Shown here: positions 29,496-40,500 of the stretch, in pieces
Numbering within the stretch: position 1 is the first letter of the stretch
Layout: each line of letters begins with the position of its first letter
NCBI GenBank assembly: GCA_030295235.1
Contig: AP026176.1
Location: 248,001 to 312,000 of the forward strand
DNA from: Fistulifera solaris
Taxonomy: Eukaryota; Bacillariophyta; Bacillariophyceae; Naviculales; Stauroneidaceae
Length of the DNA stretch: 64,000 bases
Reading direction: 5' to 3'
The notes under the pieces: generated by a model
Database searches by the model: none
Told to the model about the DNA's origin: nothing
The model's input: only the letters and a program-made list of their open reading frames with translations
Position numbers and translations under genes: made by a program

Positions 29496-30506
29496 TCACA
29501 AGAACGTATTCTGTTTGAGACCCAACCGCGTCCGCAAATACCATACATAAAAGGCCATGGCCGCAAACGCCATGGCAAATAAGACAATAAAGGCGGTAGC
29601 GACCGCACTGGGACGACTACTGGCCGTATTGATGATGCCATCTTGTCGGACCATCCGAATGCCTTCCAAATAGTTGCACGCATTGTTGTTTGGACTTGAA
29701 ACAGAAGCCAAGTTGGCTTCGCATTTCCCCGCGTTGTCGTACCAGAGTTCACACGATTCGCGGACTTGGTCGGCATCCGCGGCATCGTTGGCATTTTGAT
29801 TGTTATTATCCGGTTCGCGACATGACACACAATCCGATTGAATGATGGATTTCTTTGCATAGGGCAAAGTGAATCCCATCAAGGATTCAAAGGACGCTTC
29901 GGCAAAGTTGGAACAAGTATCGTCCGTAAAGAGACCCAGATGAATCGCCCCTCCTTGATTCGCACAGAAGGGACCAACGTAGTATTGATTGCCGTCATTA
30001 TTGTTTTGAACATTGAGGCGATTGCAATACATGTAGTTTTCGATCGCAAATCCTTGATTGTTGTTATTGTTGTTGAGGCATTCTTCGTGACCGGCTTTGG
30101 TCAAACACTCGGTCCAACATTGTTCATCGCCGTTGCATTGACATTGATTTTGATAGTTTTGACATTCGGATACCATGACTTGGGAATACGCTTGCATAAA
30201 CGTATCCATATCCATGACATAATCGCCGTATCCACTGGAACATCCGAAACTTTTGTTGGAAGAACACGATTGCGAAGGACACAATCGAAATCGCACGAGG
30301 CGTTTTGTTTCAATCCGAACATCGGCATTTTCGTTAGCGGCATCATTCCATTGTTTAATGTGATGACACCCCAAGAATTTGACCGAATAGTTGGCGAGCC
30401 ACGATTGTTGAAAGTTATTTTGATCGAGTCGTCGATGATGTTGCAGGAAGGACAATTCCGCCGTTGCGACGGAAAGGAGTGTTAGTACAGTAATTAGTAC
30501 TTTCAT
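29496..30506 (-). CDS. Silicanin-like NQ-rich, Cys-rich type I membrane protein (copy 1)
   Basis: Single exon, 336 aa. Signal peptide MKVLITVLTLLSVATA, then the RXL motif RRL at 25-27, a known processing site in diatom silica-associated proteins. The lumenal domain has paired cysteines and framework pieces YSVKFLGCHH, RFRLCPSQSC, GYGDYV, YYVGPFCANQGGA, LGLFTDDTC, DCVSCRE and NNACNYLEGI. It also has Asn/Gln-rich tracts (six Asn near 150). One transmembrane helix lies near the C-terminus, followed by a short basic tail. The layout matches silicanin-1, a type I membrane protein of silica deposition vesicles, but I cannot align it here, so silica work is inference. It has paralogues at 38.3-39.5 and 40.5-41.7 kb. 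Confidence 0.8.
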   Translation of the reverse strand: MKVLITVLTLLSVATAELSFLQHHRRLDQNNFQQSWLANYSVKFLGCHHIKQWNDAANENADVRIETKRLVRFRLCPSQSCSSNKSFGCSSGYGDYVMDMDTFMQAYSQVMVSECQNYQNQCQCNGDEQCWTECLTKAGHEECLNNNNNNQGFAIENYMYCNRLNVQNNNDGNQYYVGPFCANQGGAIHLGLFTDDTCSNFAEASFESLMGFTLPYAKKSIIQSDCVSCREPDNNNQNANDAADADQVRESCELWYDNAGKCEANLASVSSPNNNACNYLEGIRMVRQDGIINTASSRPSAVATAFIVLFAMAFAAMAFYVWYLRTRLGLKQNTFL

Positions 30507-30916
30507 GGCGTTGATTGTTATTTAACGAATGAACGGCTATTGAAGATCAATCGAAGAAGAATAGGATCAAAGGATAATGAGAGAAAAATAAATAATGATT
30601 GTGTAGCTCATGCATCATCATGGCAATGATACACGGGCGCTAATATTTGGCGAAATCGAATTCCGTTGGAAAGAGAGTGGACAGGATTTCCTATTTTCGT
30701 CAATTAAATCCAGAACGTGTACTGTGTCATTCACTTAATTATAAGGAAGTGGGCGAGGAACAGATTCAGATCTACCGTATTGAAGATACTTACATGCACA
30801 GATTGTCGGATACATCCAACATCTATTCGTTACCGCTACGACCTACCTCACCCTCGAAAGAATGCGGAGGAAAAAAGCACAACCGCAAAACACGCACATT
30901 TCTTTCTTCTTCGACC
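30507..30916. other. Divergent promoter region (silicanin-like 1 / MFS transporter)
   Basis: About 410 bp between divergent starts. The transporter frame stays open upstream of its ATG to 30647 without an ATG in good context except at 30793, so part may be 5' UTR or extra coding sequence. Confidence 0.4.
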
Positions 30917-32424
30917 ATGTTGGGTCAACTGACTTCCAGAAAACAACACTATCAAACCATTGATACAGATTATAATAAGGATGCAATCTACAAGGAGAAG
31001 GAAGAGAAAGAAGAACGAATCATGGGACGACTGTCTCACTTTTTATTTGGCTTCATGTACGACGAAGACGACGACTTGGAGGACTGGAACGAGTATTCGA
31101 GAATGGAATCGTCAATGCCTCTTTACAATTCACTGAATCTGTGTTTAGCTGCCGCCATTGCAACGACGGCTGCAGCCGAATCGGCTCCGTTAACTCTAAT
31201 GACGGCCATGAGTGATCAGTTTTCCGATCTGGCCTCCTTGTCGTCACACACGGCGGCTTCGGCGGTCTTGGGCGCGGCAATGGGGAAATTCATCAATGGA
31301 CCTCTCATTGATTTGATGGGCGCCCGTCGGATCTTTGTACATTCGTCTCTTCTACTGTGCTTGTCTTTGGTATTGTTGGCAATATCACAAACGGCCACCA
31401 TGGCCATCGTCGCCTGTTTTCTCATTGAATTCACGTCCACCGTCCAATGGCCCTGCGTCACCGTCATATTGGCGACGCATTATCGTGGGAGTGGCCAGTA
31501 CGAAGGTGGCATTTTTATCACTTCGTTGGGATCCCGGATGGGAGCCTTGTTGGCGATCCCCGTTTACACGGGCCTGTTGCCGCAGTGGCGCGTCGTGGCC
31601 GTGAGTGGTGGATGGCTGGCCCTCGTGTCGTGCTCGATTGTGTACCTTTATGTCCAAGATGCCCCCAACAACTCCATGCACCCCAAAATCCCCTTACTCG
31701 GAACAAGAAGGAAGAAGGAACACTGCGGTTGTTGCAGCAGGTACTCAAGGAAAACATTGTTCCTTCCGTGCGGCACATCTGTGGAAGTCCCACCTTTTGG
31801 TGGGTAGCTTTGGCGCATGCGGGATCGGCGACCGTCCGATCGTCGGAACGGGTGTTGGCGACGTATTTTTATGAAACCGGAACGACCGCATCGGCCGGCT
31901 TGGCCGTCTACTTGTCCCTGGGCATTACGCTCGGTTTAGTCTTAGCCGGCCAGGCGTTTGCGCGTCAATCGGAACGCGAACGCAAACAATTGGTGGCACG
32001 ATTGTATTTGGCCAGCATTGTGGCGTGTTATGCCCTTGCCGCCATGGCGGTACCGGCCATCCATCAAATGGCGCCCGATTTGATGAAGATTTTTCAAATC
32101 ATGGCCGTCGTCGTGGCGGGGTTTGGGATTGCCGTGCCGTTGTATCATATCCCCAGTTTAGTTGGAGCTACCTTTGGTTGTGACAAGGGAATGTATGCGG
32201 CCTATACTGATGGGGTCGGATACGGTCTTTCGTCGATTGTGTGGGGCGTGATTGTGGGCGGTTCCTTGCAAGGACATCACGGCGATGGAGTGGGTTGGGC
32301 GTATGGATGGGCGGCCGTGGCATTACTGTTAATTCTGTCTTCCATTCTGATGATCGAATTTATGGAATATCACTTTTGCCGCCCTCGTCATGGTGGCACC
32401 TACGAGACTATCATTTTTGCATAA
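30917..32424 (+). CDS. Major facilitator superfamily transporter (one-base frame change)
   Basis: About 502 aa, no intron. The cytosolic N-terminus is charged (KEKEEKEER). Twelve-helix MFS topology is visible. The loop after helix 2 reads GKFINGPLIDLMGARRIF, the MFS G-x(3)-D-x-x-G-x-R-x signature, and EFTSTVQWPCVTVI precedes another helix. The central loop changes frame at the GG at 31700-31701. A third G gives LLGNKKEEGTLRLLQQVLKENIVPS, and the second six helices follow (FWWVALAHAG ... VGWAYGWAAVALLLI). The length plus one (1509) is divisible by three. Overall feel is of the glycerol-3-phosphate/organic phosphate antiporter type, but the substrate is not assignable. ATGs at 30793 and 31022 are alternative starts. 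Confidence 0.83.
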
Positions 32425-32524
32425 TAGAAGCTACTACGCTATAGAGTTTCATTCAAGCCTCCGGATAGGAGGATTACCACATGACTGGAAGAAAAGGAAA
32501 GATGGCGGACATTTTATAATTATT

Positions 32525-33236
32525 TTAGAACTTCATGTTGTGTGGCTTATCGTTCGAGCTCAAAGTGAAGCGAGCGGCCAGGTAACCTTCCAACATTTCT
32601 GTGCTTCCGACAATCTTCAGGAGGACATCATCGACTTTCTTTTGCTCGGCTTTGCGTTGTTCACTCACAACAGCGGGCTTGGGTGCATCACCGGCGAAAA
32701 ACTCTTGCTCTCCTTCTTTCTTTTCGTCCTTGTCTCGGGAAAAGAATTCATCGGTAATGGAGGAAACATCGACCTGACTGACATCAATCTTGGTGCTGGT
32801 GGCAATCACGTAGGCGGGGTTGACACGGCGCAATGGGACTCCATTGATTTTGTAGGGACCCGATACCAACAAGAGACCGGATTCCAACAGTTTGAGGCAT
32901 ACGACGCGCTTTCCACGGAATCGGCCTGCCAAAATAATGACCACGGTTCCAGGAGTGATCGATTTGCGAATTCGGGGTGGGTTTTGCTTTACGAGATGCA
33001 CTTTTTGGCAGGCTTGGCATCCTCAGCGGGGTAATAGCGGGGAGTTTTCTGTTGAGGGCGAAATGATATTGATTGTGAGCGAATTATATATGAATGTGGA
33101 AATGCAACGGGGAAATTTGGAAAATCAGTTGAACAATTTATTCTACAATTTTGTTATCGCCGCTTTTTCCTTTGTACGCCTGCATAGTTCATGTCTCATT
33201 GAAAGCAAATTTAACACTTACAGTTGCTGCTGTCAT
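32525..33236 (-). CDS. RPL6: 60S ribosomal protein L6 (eL6) (one-base frame change)
   Basis: Exons 33236-33222 (only 15 nt: M-T-A-A-T) and 33048-32525, split by a 173-bp intron, about 179 aa. The body is clear eL6: SITPGTVVIILAGRFRGKR, VVCLKLLESGLLLVSGPY, NGVPLRRVNPAYVIATSTK. The N-terminal TPRYYPAEDAKPAKK is typical of short eL6 forms. It joins the body in frame only if the A5 run (plus-strand T5 at 33002-33006) has six bases, giving AKKVHLVKQNPP and an exon sum of 540. A tiny first exon followed by the gene's longest intron is common in ribosomal protein genes, where the intron often carries expression signals. It is a structural component of the large cytosolic subunit. Confidence 0.92.
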
Positions 33237-33689
33237 GGTTGTTGATTATTATTTTTCCAAGAAGAGCCAAATACCATTTGCTTGCCTGTCGACGCAACGA
33301 GCCAAAAACAGGGTGGAACGCAGTTTAGTAAAACGGTAGCAGTTACGCGCGAAATGTCGCGCGGGTGTTGGTTGACAATTTACATTACGGTTAATAGAAG
33401 TGGTGCGACAAATTTTTGGAGGAGTGTCACTTCAACAGTACGAACGACAGCTAAGGATCGCGACAAACGTAAAATCCTATCTTTGACCTTCTAAACACTA
33501 GCTTCGATAAACTTTCGTTTCTAGTGTTACCATATTATTAGAAAATTTGTTTCAACCCAGTTGCTGAGCTTCACTTCAATCTAGGATCGACAAGTCATGT
33601 GAGTAACAAAAGAAGCATTTCCATGATAGACTAAAACGAAAAATTGTTTCTTAATCTGACGATGCCTCGAATATATTATTGCCTATCTT
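33237..33689. other. Intergenic between RPL6 and the FAM13-like gene
   Basis: About 450 bp. Small frames only, with no family features. It should hold the RPL6 promoter and the FAM13-like 3' end. Confidence 0.4.
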
Positions 33690-36600
33690 CTACAGGCCAC
33701 TTTGTTGCAGAGCGGCAATGGCGCGCTTGATTTCTTTGTAACGACGATATTGACTGGCAACGGGACGAATGTCACTAAAGCTGGATACTTGTCGTCCGTG
33801 TTTTTCGTAAAAGTCACGTTCATAGGAACGCAACATTTGGTGCAGTTCTGCTTTTTCCGCTCGCAACGAGTTGAGATTTTGCGTCGGTGTTGGTTCGGGT
33901 GGAGGAGGTGTGGGCTCGGGAACTCGCCTCATAACGTTGGGTCGTTGTCGTTCCATGAGGCGAGGCTCCTCTGTGACACTTTCCGATACCATGGTTCGCA
34001 CTTCCGATGAAGCATTGGACCGTGAGACAGCTGGCGTAGATTGACTTGATCGACTATCTTGCTCCATTTGCGTTATTTGAGATTTCAAGGCATTGTAACT
34101 TTCATATAGGTGACGAATTGGTTCCTTTTCAGCTTTCACGGGCATTCTACCGTGCCTTCTAGCAAAGTCCATATCGTACTGACGAAGTTGACGCTTCATG
34201 TCACGCTTACGAGCCTGCAACTCATCCAGAGAAAAGCCCGAGTAGGACTCGGACGTAAAGCCAGAATCTGATTGTGAGCCGACAAGGTGGCGATCATTCG
34301 CCACGGTGGTGTAACCCCAATCCGGATCGAGAGAGAAAGGTAAGCCTATTTTTGCCGGAGCAAGAGGAGAAGAAGATCCCATTTCGTTACTGTCCAAGTC
34401 GGCTGGCATGCTGATTTGGTCAATAGTACTGGCGTAGCTAGTACGGCCGGGACGTTTCGCCACAATCGTAGAGAACGTAGACGCGTTGTTATTCAGTAGC
34501 ATTGATCTTGTACGAGCTCCCCGTATCAAAGCTTGAATACGACATGCCGCGTCAGCACGGATGGCTCGTTTCCATTCTCTATATTGGGCGTAAGTAGATG
34601 CTAGAGGGCACGCTCCGCATTCCCCTTCGGTGGCCTCCCATGGAGCTGGAAAAACGCATCTTCGAACCGTTGAATCTGGGCACGAAGTGCTCGGCATGCA
34701 GCAACAGTTCGTTTCCTTTCTGCAGCAGTTGACGTCAACGTGCGATAGTTTGCTGCTCCAGAAGGAGTTGAACCTAATGCGTATGATGCAGAAGATGGCC
34801 TATATGGTACTAGATCACTTGAACCACTAGTCCCAACCGAATTAGCAGGTGATAGCGGTGACGATAATACATTATTTCCCATCCATCCCTCGCGAGGAGA
34901 TCTTCCCCTCTTCGGTGACACTGGAGCCATTGGCGTATCCAAAGAGCGTGCATGCTCTGCAGTCTTTTTGGGTGATTTTGGGGATTTAGGTGGAGCGGCA
35001 GGTATGATGCTAGTGCCCTGTTTTGGCGATAGATCGTCTTGGTCCGACGAATCAGATGCGTACAGCATAAGTTTTCCAGGAGGCGGCATGGGAGGGGGAC
35101 TCACCGCTCGCTCCGTCAGTTGCGACGACCCAAACAGATTATCGGAATCCGAAACCAGAGAATTGCTAGGAGAAAGTGATGAGGGCTTCCCATATCCAAA
35201 CACGCGCGCAGGACTTCGTGGAGACGGTGCATTGTGTTTCGGACTGGCTTCACTTTGTAAAGCACTCGGTCTTCGGTTTTGATAGACCCGTCGATGCGGC
35301 CGTACGGAATCGGGCTGAACCAAAAGCCGCGACCAATCCGTAGCCATGACATTCGAGACGGAAAGCTTAATTTGTTGAACAACTGCCACAACCTCCCTCT
35401 CGTTCAAACCGCCGTCCTTTCTCCTTTGTACAGCCGAAAGCCAAGCACCGTGCGAACCATTGGCAAAACCAAGTTTGAATACACCGTCAGAGGTTTCACG
35501 CGTTAACGTTTGTAGCTGTTTTGCCGCCACGGCACGTTTCGAATCGGCAAGAAGACGTCGGCCCCGATCATACCATCCATTGCTAAAAATATCGAACGCT
35601 GCATCAAAAATCAGTTCGGCTGCTGCCAGTATCGGCTCCATGTCATTTTGATGACGCAAACACCAGACCGCGCCCTGTGGAGGGCGTATCAAAAGAGGGG
35701 CGATGCGTTGTACATATCTTCTCTGATAGCGGTACGTCCCGCACATTCGCCGTAGTTTCGCCAGCAGGACAATCGCTTCACCCGAGGGCTGCTCCAGAGA
35801 AGATATCAGCAAAGGAGTCAGGGTTGACAAAATTTGAGAGCGCGATTTTTGTGCAGTGTCGCCTTTTCCTTGTGTACTAATCGCCTGATCTTCCAGTAAC
35901 GCCATCCCGGCATTCACAATACCATCATAACATTTGGCCATTCCTTCTATACTCTCCGCTTTGTTCATTTGCAGACTTTCCAAAACCAACGCCGCGGATA
36001 AAGATGGAGACATTGTTTGTTGTATTGGGTTGATGTTAAAATCCAGTAAAATCATTTCTTTGGTTACTTCGAACTCATCGTCACTGTCTTTGAACGCGCC
36101 TCGCCGTTTCCGTTCCTCTCGCTGTTGACGCTGGAGTTGTCGAACCACAATCAAGTTGGCTTGCTTTTTCATTTGCGTCAACTCTTTCTGAAGATAGGAT
36201 CGAGCCGCCACCTGGTCCGGCGCATGTACCGCATCGAAATAACGAAATTTTCTCCGATTGAATGGCAGCTTCCCCGTCGCATTATGCTTTCCACTTTGTC
36301 CACGAGATGCAGCAATTCCGAATGGAGTATAGAGCGGTTCGCGAGCATACTGTTCTGGGTCCAGTAGACTTCGATTCGAATCTGAAAATAGTACATCTGC
36401 ATCCATAAGATCTTCATCGTCACCACTGCTGGCGTCCTCCTCATCGTCCGAATTCAAAGGGGGAGGATGGATCACAAATTCCTCCTCCTGCGCATCATAT
36501 CTCGCATACGCTTGCGACCCCACCAGCTCTTCTACGCTGTAGTCTTCTTCCAACCGTCCATGTGGTTTTTGCCGTAAACGTTGTCTGAGTAGAGCCTGCA

Positions 36601-36871
36601 ATTCCCGCCGCGCTCGACCCGGCGGACAGATATTCAGGTGCGTTCGAGCCCCCATGCGAATGGCATTTCGAACACTGAGCAACACGAGCTGTGCCGCTGG
36701 ACACGGTTTCACGGACGCGTGCTGTGGTTGATGCATGTCGTTCGCACTCACGATTGCACGTGCATTTCCTTCGTTCAATAATCCATTCTTTTCCCCCGCT
36801 GTTTCATTCGATCGCCTCCTTCGAAATACAGAATTCGCAGAATGTTCCTTGTTACCTGCGCGCAGCACCAT
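33690..36871 (-). CDS. FAM13-like protein with three C-terminal repeats and an IQ motif (one-base frame change)
   Basis: About 1060 aa, no intron. The N-terminal 600 residues are mixed acidic and basic with helical stretches, not recognised. A Ser/Pro-rich disordered stretch follows (SPKSPKKT, SPREGWMG). The C-terminus holds three units of one pattern: LRAQIQRFEDAFFQLHGRPP (about 728), RKRDMKRQLRQYDMDFARRH (about 885) and ELHQMLRSYERDFYEKHGR (about 1008). Each is followed by a Y-x-x-LK/IKR helix, as in the FAM13A/B C-terminal domain. An IQ-like motif CRIQALIRGARTRS sits between units 1 and 2 and could bind calmodulin. The frame changes at the G3 run 34606-34608 (minus-strand CCC). One more base gives AERAPLASTYAQYREWK and a length divisible by three. 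There is no RhoGAP domain. Function unknown. Confidence 0.75.
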
Positions 36872-37429
36872 CCTGCTACTTTCAATTTAAATACCACTGA
36901 AACGTCCGGATCATAAAGCGTCGTTATTAAAGATAGTAGTAGGGCAAACGTGATTGCTTCAAAAGCTTTGTTCGTCGATACAAGGCATTATCATTCGATT
37001 TGACGCCGTTGTTTCGTTTTGCTCGATGGGCTTCACGCTGCGTAACCGGCAGACTTGTGCGCGCGCAAAAATCTCTATAAACATTTTTCCCGCGTCATTC
37101 TCCAAATATATGGAAAACGTCTTAATGTTCCGTTGGATTATGAATCGATACATGATGATATTTTTCTTAGCAATAGTTGTGTATGAAAAAATGAAACCGG
37201 CCGGTTTGTTAGGAACCAAATAGTACTTTCCATTTTATAATGATAAGCTTTCTGTAATGTCGTACTGGTACAGATCGAGACATGCGGATAGCGAGACGAA
37301 AACCGCGCTCGACAAACGTTTTCATTTTTTCACGGAACAAATTGCAACGCCAACCGAAGGGAAACGACAAGAATAGAAAACCGCGCTCATAAAAACGGAT
37401 CCAGTTTACGTTACCAAAAGAATCAAACA
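36872..37429. other. Divergent intergenic region
   Basis: About 560 bp between divergent genes. No coding or RNA feature that I can support. Confidence 0.4.
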
Positions 37430-38245
37430 ATGATCTCGTCTCATAAAACATCGGACCGGGTGCGGTCGACCTCACCTTTTCAAGTCAAACAGACCCATCA
37501 AACCATGAAAGTCCATTTCGAGGACCTCCAGCTACTGCATTCAAAACACAAGACTGCAAGTCCAAAAAATACTCACATCTTCTATGACGACAACTCGGAG
37601 AGGATTGAAGCCACGGCGCAGCCGACGGAAGATCACTTCTTCATCAAGCCGATGACGAGCGTTTTCCTGCACGTCCCTCGTCACTTCGAAGAAGACTTGG
37701 ACGAAATACAGTCTCTGGCGTTCAGTGAAAGTACGGTGGGGTCCGAGATCTCTTGGGGGACCCTGGAAGATGTATCGGATCTTCCCTACTATGTCGCGGA
37801 CGACTGCCGTCTGTCGTGCACCATCGAAGTATACGATCGGGATCATCGACACGGACATTCGGTGTGGTTTCGTGTTTCGTACAATGGAAGTTACGACTAT
37901 TACGAGCTGGAAAATCGAGAAATTCTTGACTATGTCGACGATATTATTGATCAGAACCCGCAGATGGGGTTTTATATCAAAACGAAATTGGGCAAAAATG
38001 ACCATGCCCCCGCCGTATTCTTTGAAACTAGTCATATCCTTCTTCTCCTGGAAACGATTCTCGATCGAGCGAAAGGCGAAGATGGGATTCGCATCCCCAA
38101 GCGACGCGAGATTGAGGAGAAAAAGAAGGAGATAGCTCTCCTCCGTAAGCGAGCCCGGCGACGCAAGAAAAAGATGGAATCCTGCTGGTTTTCGTGGCTT
38201 ATCCGGGGGTTATCCAACCAACAGTCGGCATTCGTTGAGTGTTGA
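37430..38245 (+). CDS. Hypothetical protein, 271 aa
   Basis: Single-exon frame with ATG in fair context and diatom-like codon use. The first 50 residues are Ser/Thr/Lys-rich. An acidic middle follows (HFEEDLDEIQSLAFSEST), then what looks like a compact mixed domain (DDCRLSCTIEVYDRDHRHGHS, WFRVSYNGSYDYYELENRE). A basic coiled-coil tail comes last (EIEEKKKEIALLRKRARRRKKK). No signal peptide or membrane helix is seen. I do not recognise the family. The long, compositionally coherent frame and lack of a better alternative on the other strand support it as a real gene. Confidence 0.65.
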   Translation: MISSHKTSDRVRSTSPFQVKQTHQTMKVHFEDLQLLHSKHKTASPKNTHIFYDDNSERIEATAQPTEDHFFIKPMTSVFLHVPRHFEEDLDEIQSLAFSESTVGSEISWGTLEDVSDLPYYVADDCRLSCTIEVYDRDHRHGHSVWFRVSYNGSYDYYELENREILDYVDDIIDQNPQMGFYIKTKLGKNDHAPAVFFETSHILLLLETILDRAKGEDGIRIPKRREIEEKKKEIALLRKRARRRKKKMESCWFSWLIRGLSNQQSAFVEC

Positions 38246-38347
38246 AACGGTTTCAAAAATAGAATAAACTACTTGTAGAGCACAAAAACAGTAATTTCTA
38301 ATGTTTCGACATGTATACAAGAGAGTGGTCGTGGCTGCCAAGAAAAT

Positions 38348-39521
38348 TTATTCTTTGTCCAAGTTGATGGTGGACTGATCGAGCTTGCTCTTCAAATAGT
38401 AAACATATCCCGAAAGAGCAACAAAAGCGATAGAAAGGACGGAAATTGTCGCTTGAGCGGATTGGTTGGCTTTTTCACTTGCTGTCATAACGGTGCCATT
38501 CGATCGGACGGCTTTAATACCCTGAATATAGTTGCAGGCATTGTTGTTGTTTTTGTACGTGGTTCCATAAGGCAGACTACTTTCGCATTTTCCGGCACGG
38601 TTATACAACCCTTCACAGACTTGGAGCACGTCATCTTCATCTGCGACATCTGCCGCATAATAGGCGTAGGCATCCTGATTGTACCAATCCTGGCCTCCCT
38701 CCTTGCAGGACAAGCAATCACTAGCGATGATACTGCTGGATCCGTAAGGAAGAGCCTCGCCAGTCATAGTCAAGTAGGTATCACGTCCTCCGTTCGAGTC
38801 AGCAAAGGTAGTGCAGGAATCATCAACAAAGACGCCAAGATAGACAGCACCACCCTGGGTCGCGCAGTAGGGTCCAATGTAATATTGCTGATTGACATTG
38901 TTTTGGGCATTTTGAGCGTCCTGATTGTTATTGTTGTTGTTTTGAAGTTGTCGCCGGAAGCCGGCCCTGGCACATTGCATGTAGGTCGTAACGGTTGCAA
39001 AATCTTCGTAAGTCTGGGCTTGACCCTGGACTTGATCCTGGTTTGCGTTGTTTTCATCATAACGGTAGGCTCCACCATTGTTGTAGGCTTCTTGCCGTGC
39101 CTCGATGTAGGCTTGCAAAAACGAGTTCAAATCGATCACATAATCCCCGTATCCCCCCGAGCATCCATTGGAGTCGCTACCACTGCAAGAACCGGACGGG
39201 CAAAGACGAAAGCGAGCGAGACGTTTGTTCAAAATACGAACATCTTGTTCGTCATTCGCCTCGTTGTTCCATTGACTGACATGATGGCAGCCTTGGAACT
39301 TAATCGAATAACCAGCGACCCAAGCATGGGAAAACGCATTGTCCCAGTCGTACAACTGCGAATAGTATTCTTGACCATTCTGGTCCAGACGACGCGCCAT
39401 ACTCATAACTTTACGGCCCAAGTCCGAATCTGCCTGAATCTCGGAAATCATAACATGCTCTTTTTTGTTGAGCCGCGACAGCGGCCGCCAGGAGAGAAAG
39501 GACTGCTGTGAATAATTTCAT
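38348..39521 (-). CDS. Silicanin-like NQ-rich, Cys-rich type I membrane protein (copy 2; one-base frame change)
   Basis: About 390 aa. Signal peptide MKLFTAVLSLLAAAVAAQ, then an RRL (RXL) motif at about 43-45 (MARRLDQNG). The same framework as copy 1 follows: YSIKFQGCHHVSQWN, RLARFRLCPSGSC, GGYGDYVIDL, YYIGPYCATQGGA, LGVFVDDSC, DCLSCKE, NNNNACNYIQGIKAVRSNG. It has an Asn-rich tract, one transmembrane helix and the tail YYLKSKLDQ. The signal peptide and body lie in different frames. Removing one A from the run of six (plus-strand T6 at 39461-39466) gives AQQKEHVMISEIQ and a length divisible by three. It shares a 980-bp divergent promoter region with copy 3. Confidence 0.8.
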
Positions 39522-40500
39522 TTTCACGACCTGAACAACTTGCTTTACTGCATTCATAACAAATAAGAAGCGATAAATTTGAGAAAACGGTACTCTACAA
39601 GCAAAATGTGATAACATTTTCTGTCCCCACGTCTCTTTTCGATTCACAACAATATCTCGGGTTCCCTTTCGAATCGTTAAACTCCTCCCCCATTGCTAAA
39701 CACTTCCTTGCTTATATAAAGTAACAGATTGCCTAATTGTTCATTCTCACATACCTTGGAAATCACCACTTGTATATCTTTTCTTGTTGTTTGTGTTGCT
39801 TCCAAAGGGTGGCGGATGCTTCACAAAATCCGAGGATCAGCGACATTTTCACTTAGGAAATGGCGATAATGTCGTAGTTGTAAGTAACCGAGTTTGTTTA
39901 GGGCTCGACAATGCTTTGCTCTTAAGGAGAAAACAAGCTAATAACGCTATTGCTTATGTACAGGAGTATCGTTGGTCTAAGAACTCGGGTCGTACTTCAC
40001 GATTCATACTGGAGTTAGAATGCAACGGCTTCTACAACCGAAGCTGCTAAATATCAATACCGTATTGATGCGGTTCCCTATAGTGGAGCTGTAACGGAAA
40101 ACGGACACCACAAATCTTAATATATACGAGTACCACTCGTTAACCGTTGAAGACGATTCCTATAGTGAAGTTATCTACGGAATTCTTTTGAGTGGAAGGT
40201 AATTCAAAATCGGCGACTGCACCCTTGCCTTGCGACTTTTGGCATTGGGATCGATGAAAAATACAAGCGAAAGATTAGACATTGGAGATCATTGTTCGTT
40301 ATAGCATCATCCATTCAACGCTGTAAGTGAGATTATTTGCTCTGTTGGAAATAGTAATTTACCGAATCCGCTCTTTTCACGATAAAGCCGTTACTGCTTG
40401 CCGACAACACTCGCAATCTTCCCTCATTTCTGGAATTACATACGGAGTAATTTTCTCACGTTGTGCACTCGCAGAACCACAATACATCAATTAACTCATC
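39522..40500. other. Divergent promoter region of silicanin-like copies 2 and 3
   Basis: Nearly 1 kb between two divergent paralogues. A frame at 39784-40050 lacks an ATG and family features. There are no repeats worth naming. As the only sequence between two same-family genes, it may coordinate both; that is inference. Confidence 0.45.

Noticed and set aside
29838-30485. 215-codon frame opposite silicanin-like copy 1
   Set aside because: Same effect of antisense to Asn-rich codons. The minus-strand gene has a signal peptide, RXL, Cys framework and membrane helix.
38453-39511. 352-codon frame on the plus strand opposite silicanin-like copy 2
   Set aside because: It mirrors the Asn/Gln-rich codons of the true gene and yields a Val/Ile-rich string with no signal peptide or family pattern; a shadow frame.
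39784-40050. 88-codon frame between silicanin-like copies 2 and 3
   Set aside because: It lacks an ATG at its start and any family feature; treated as promoter sequence.
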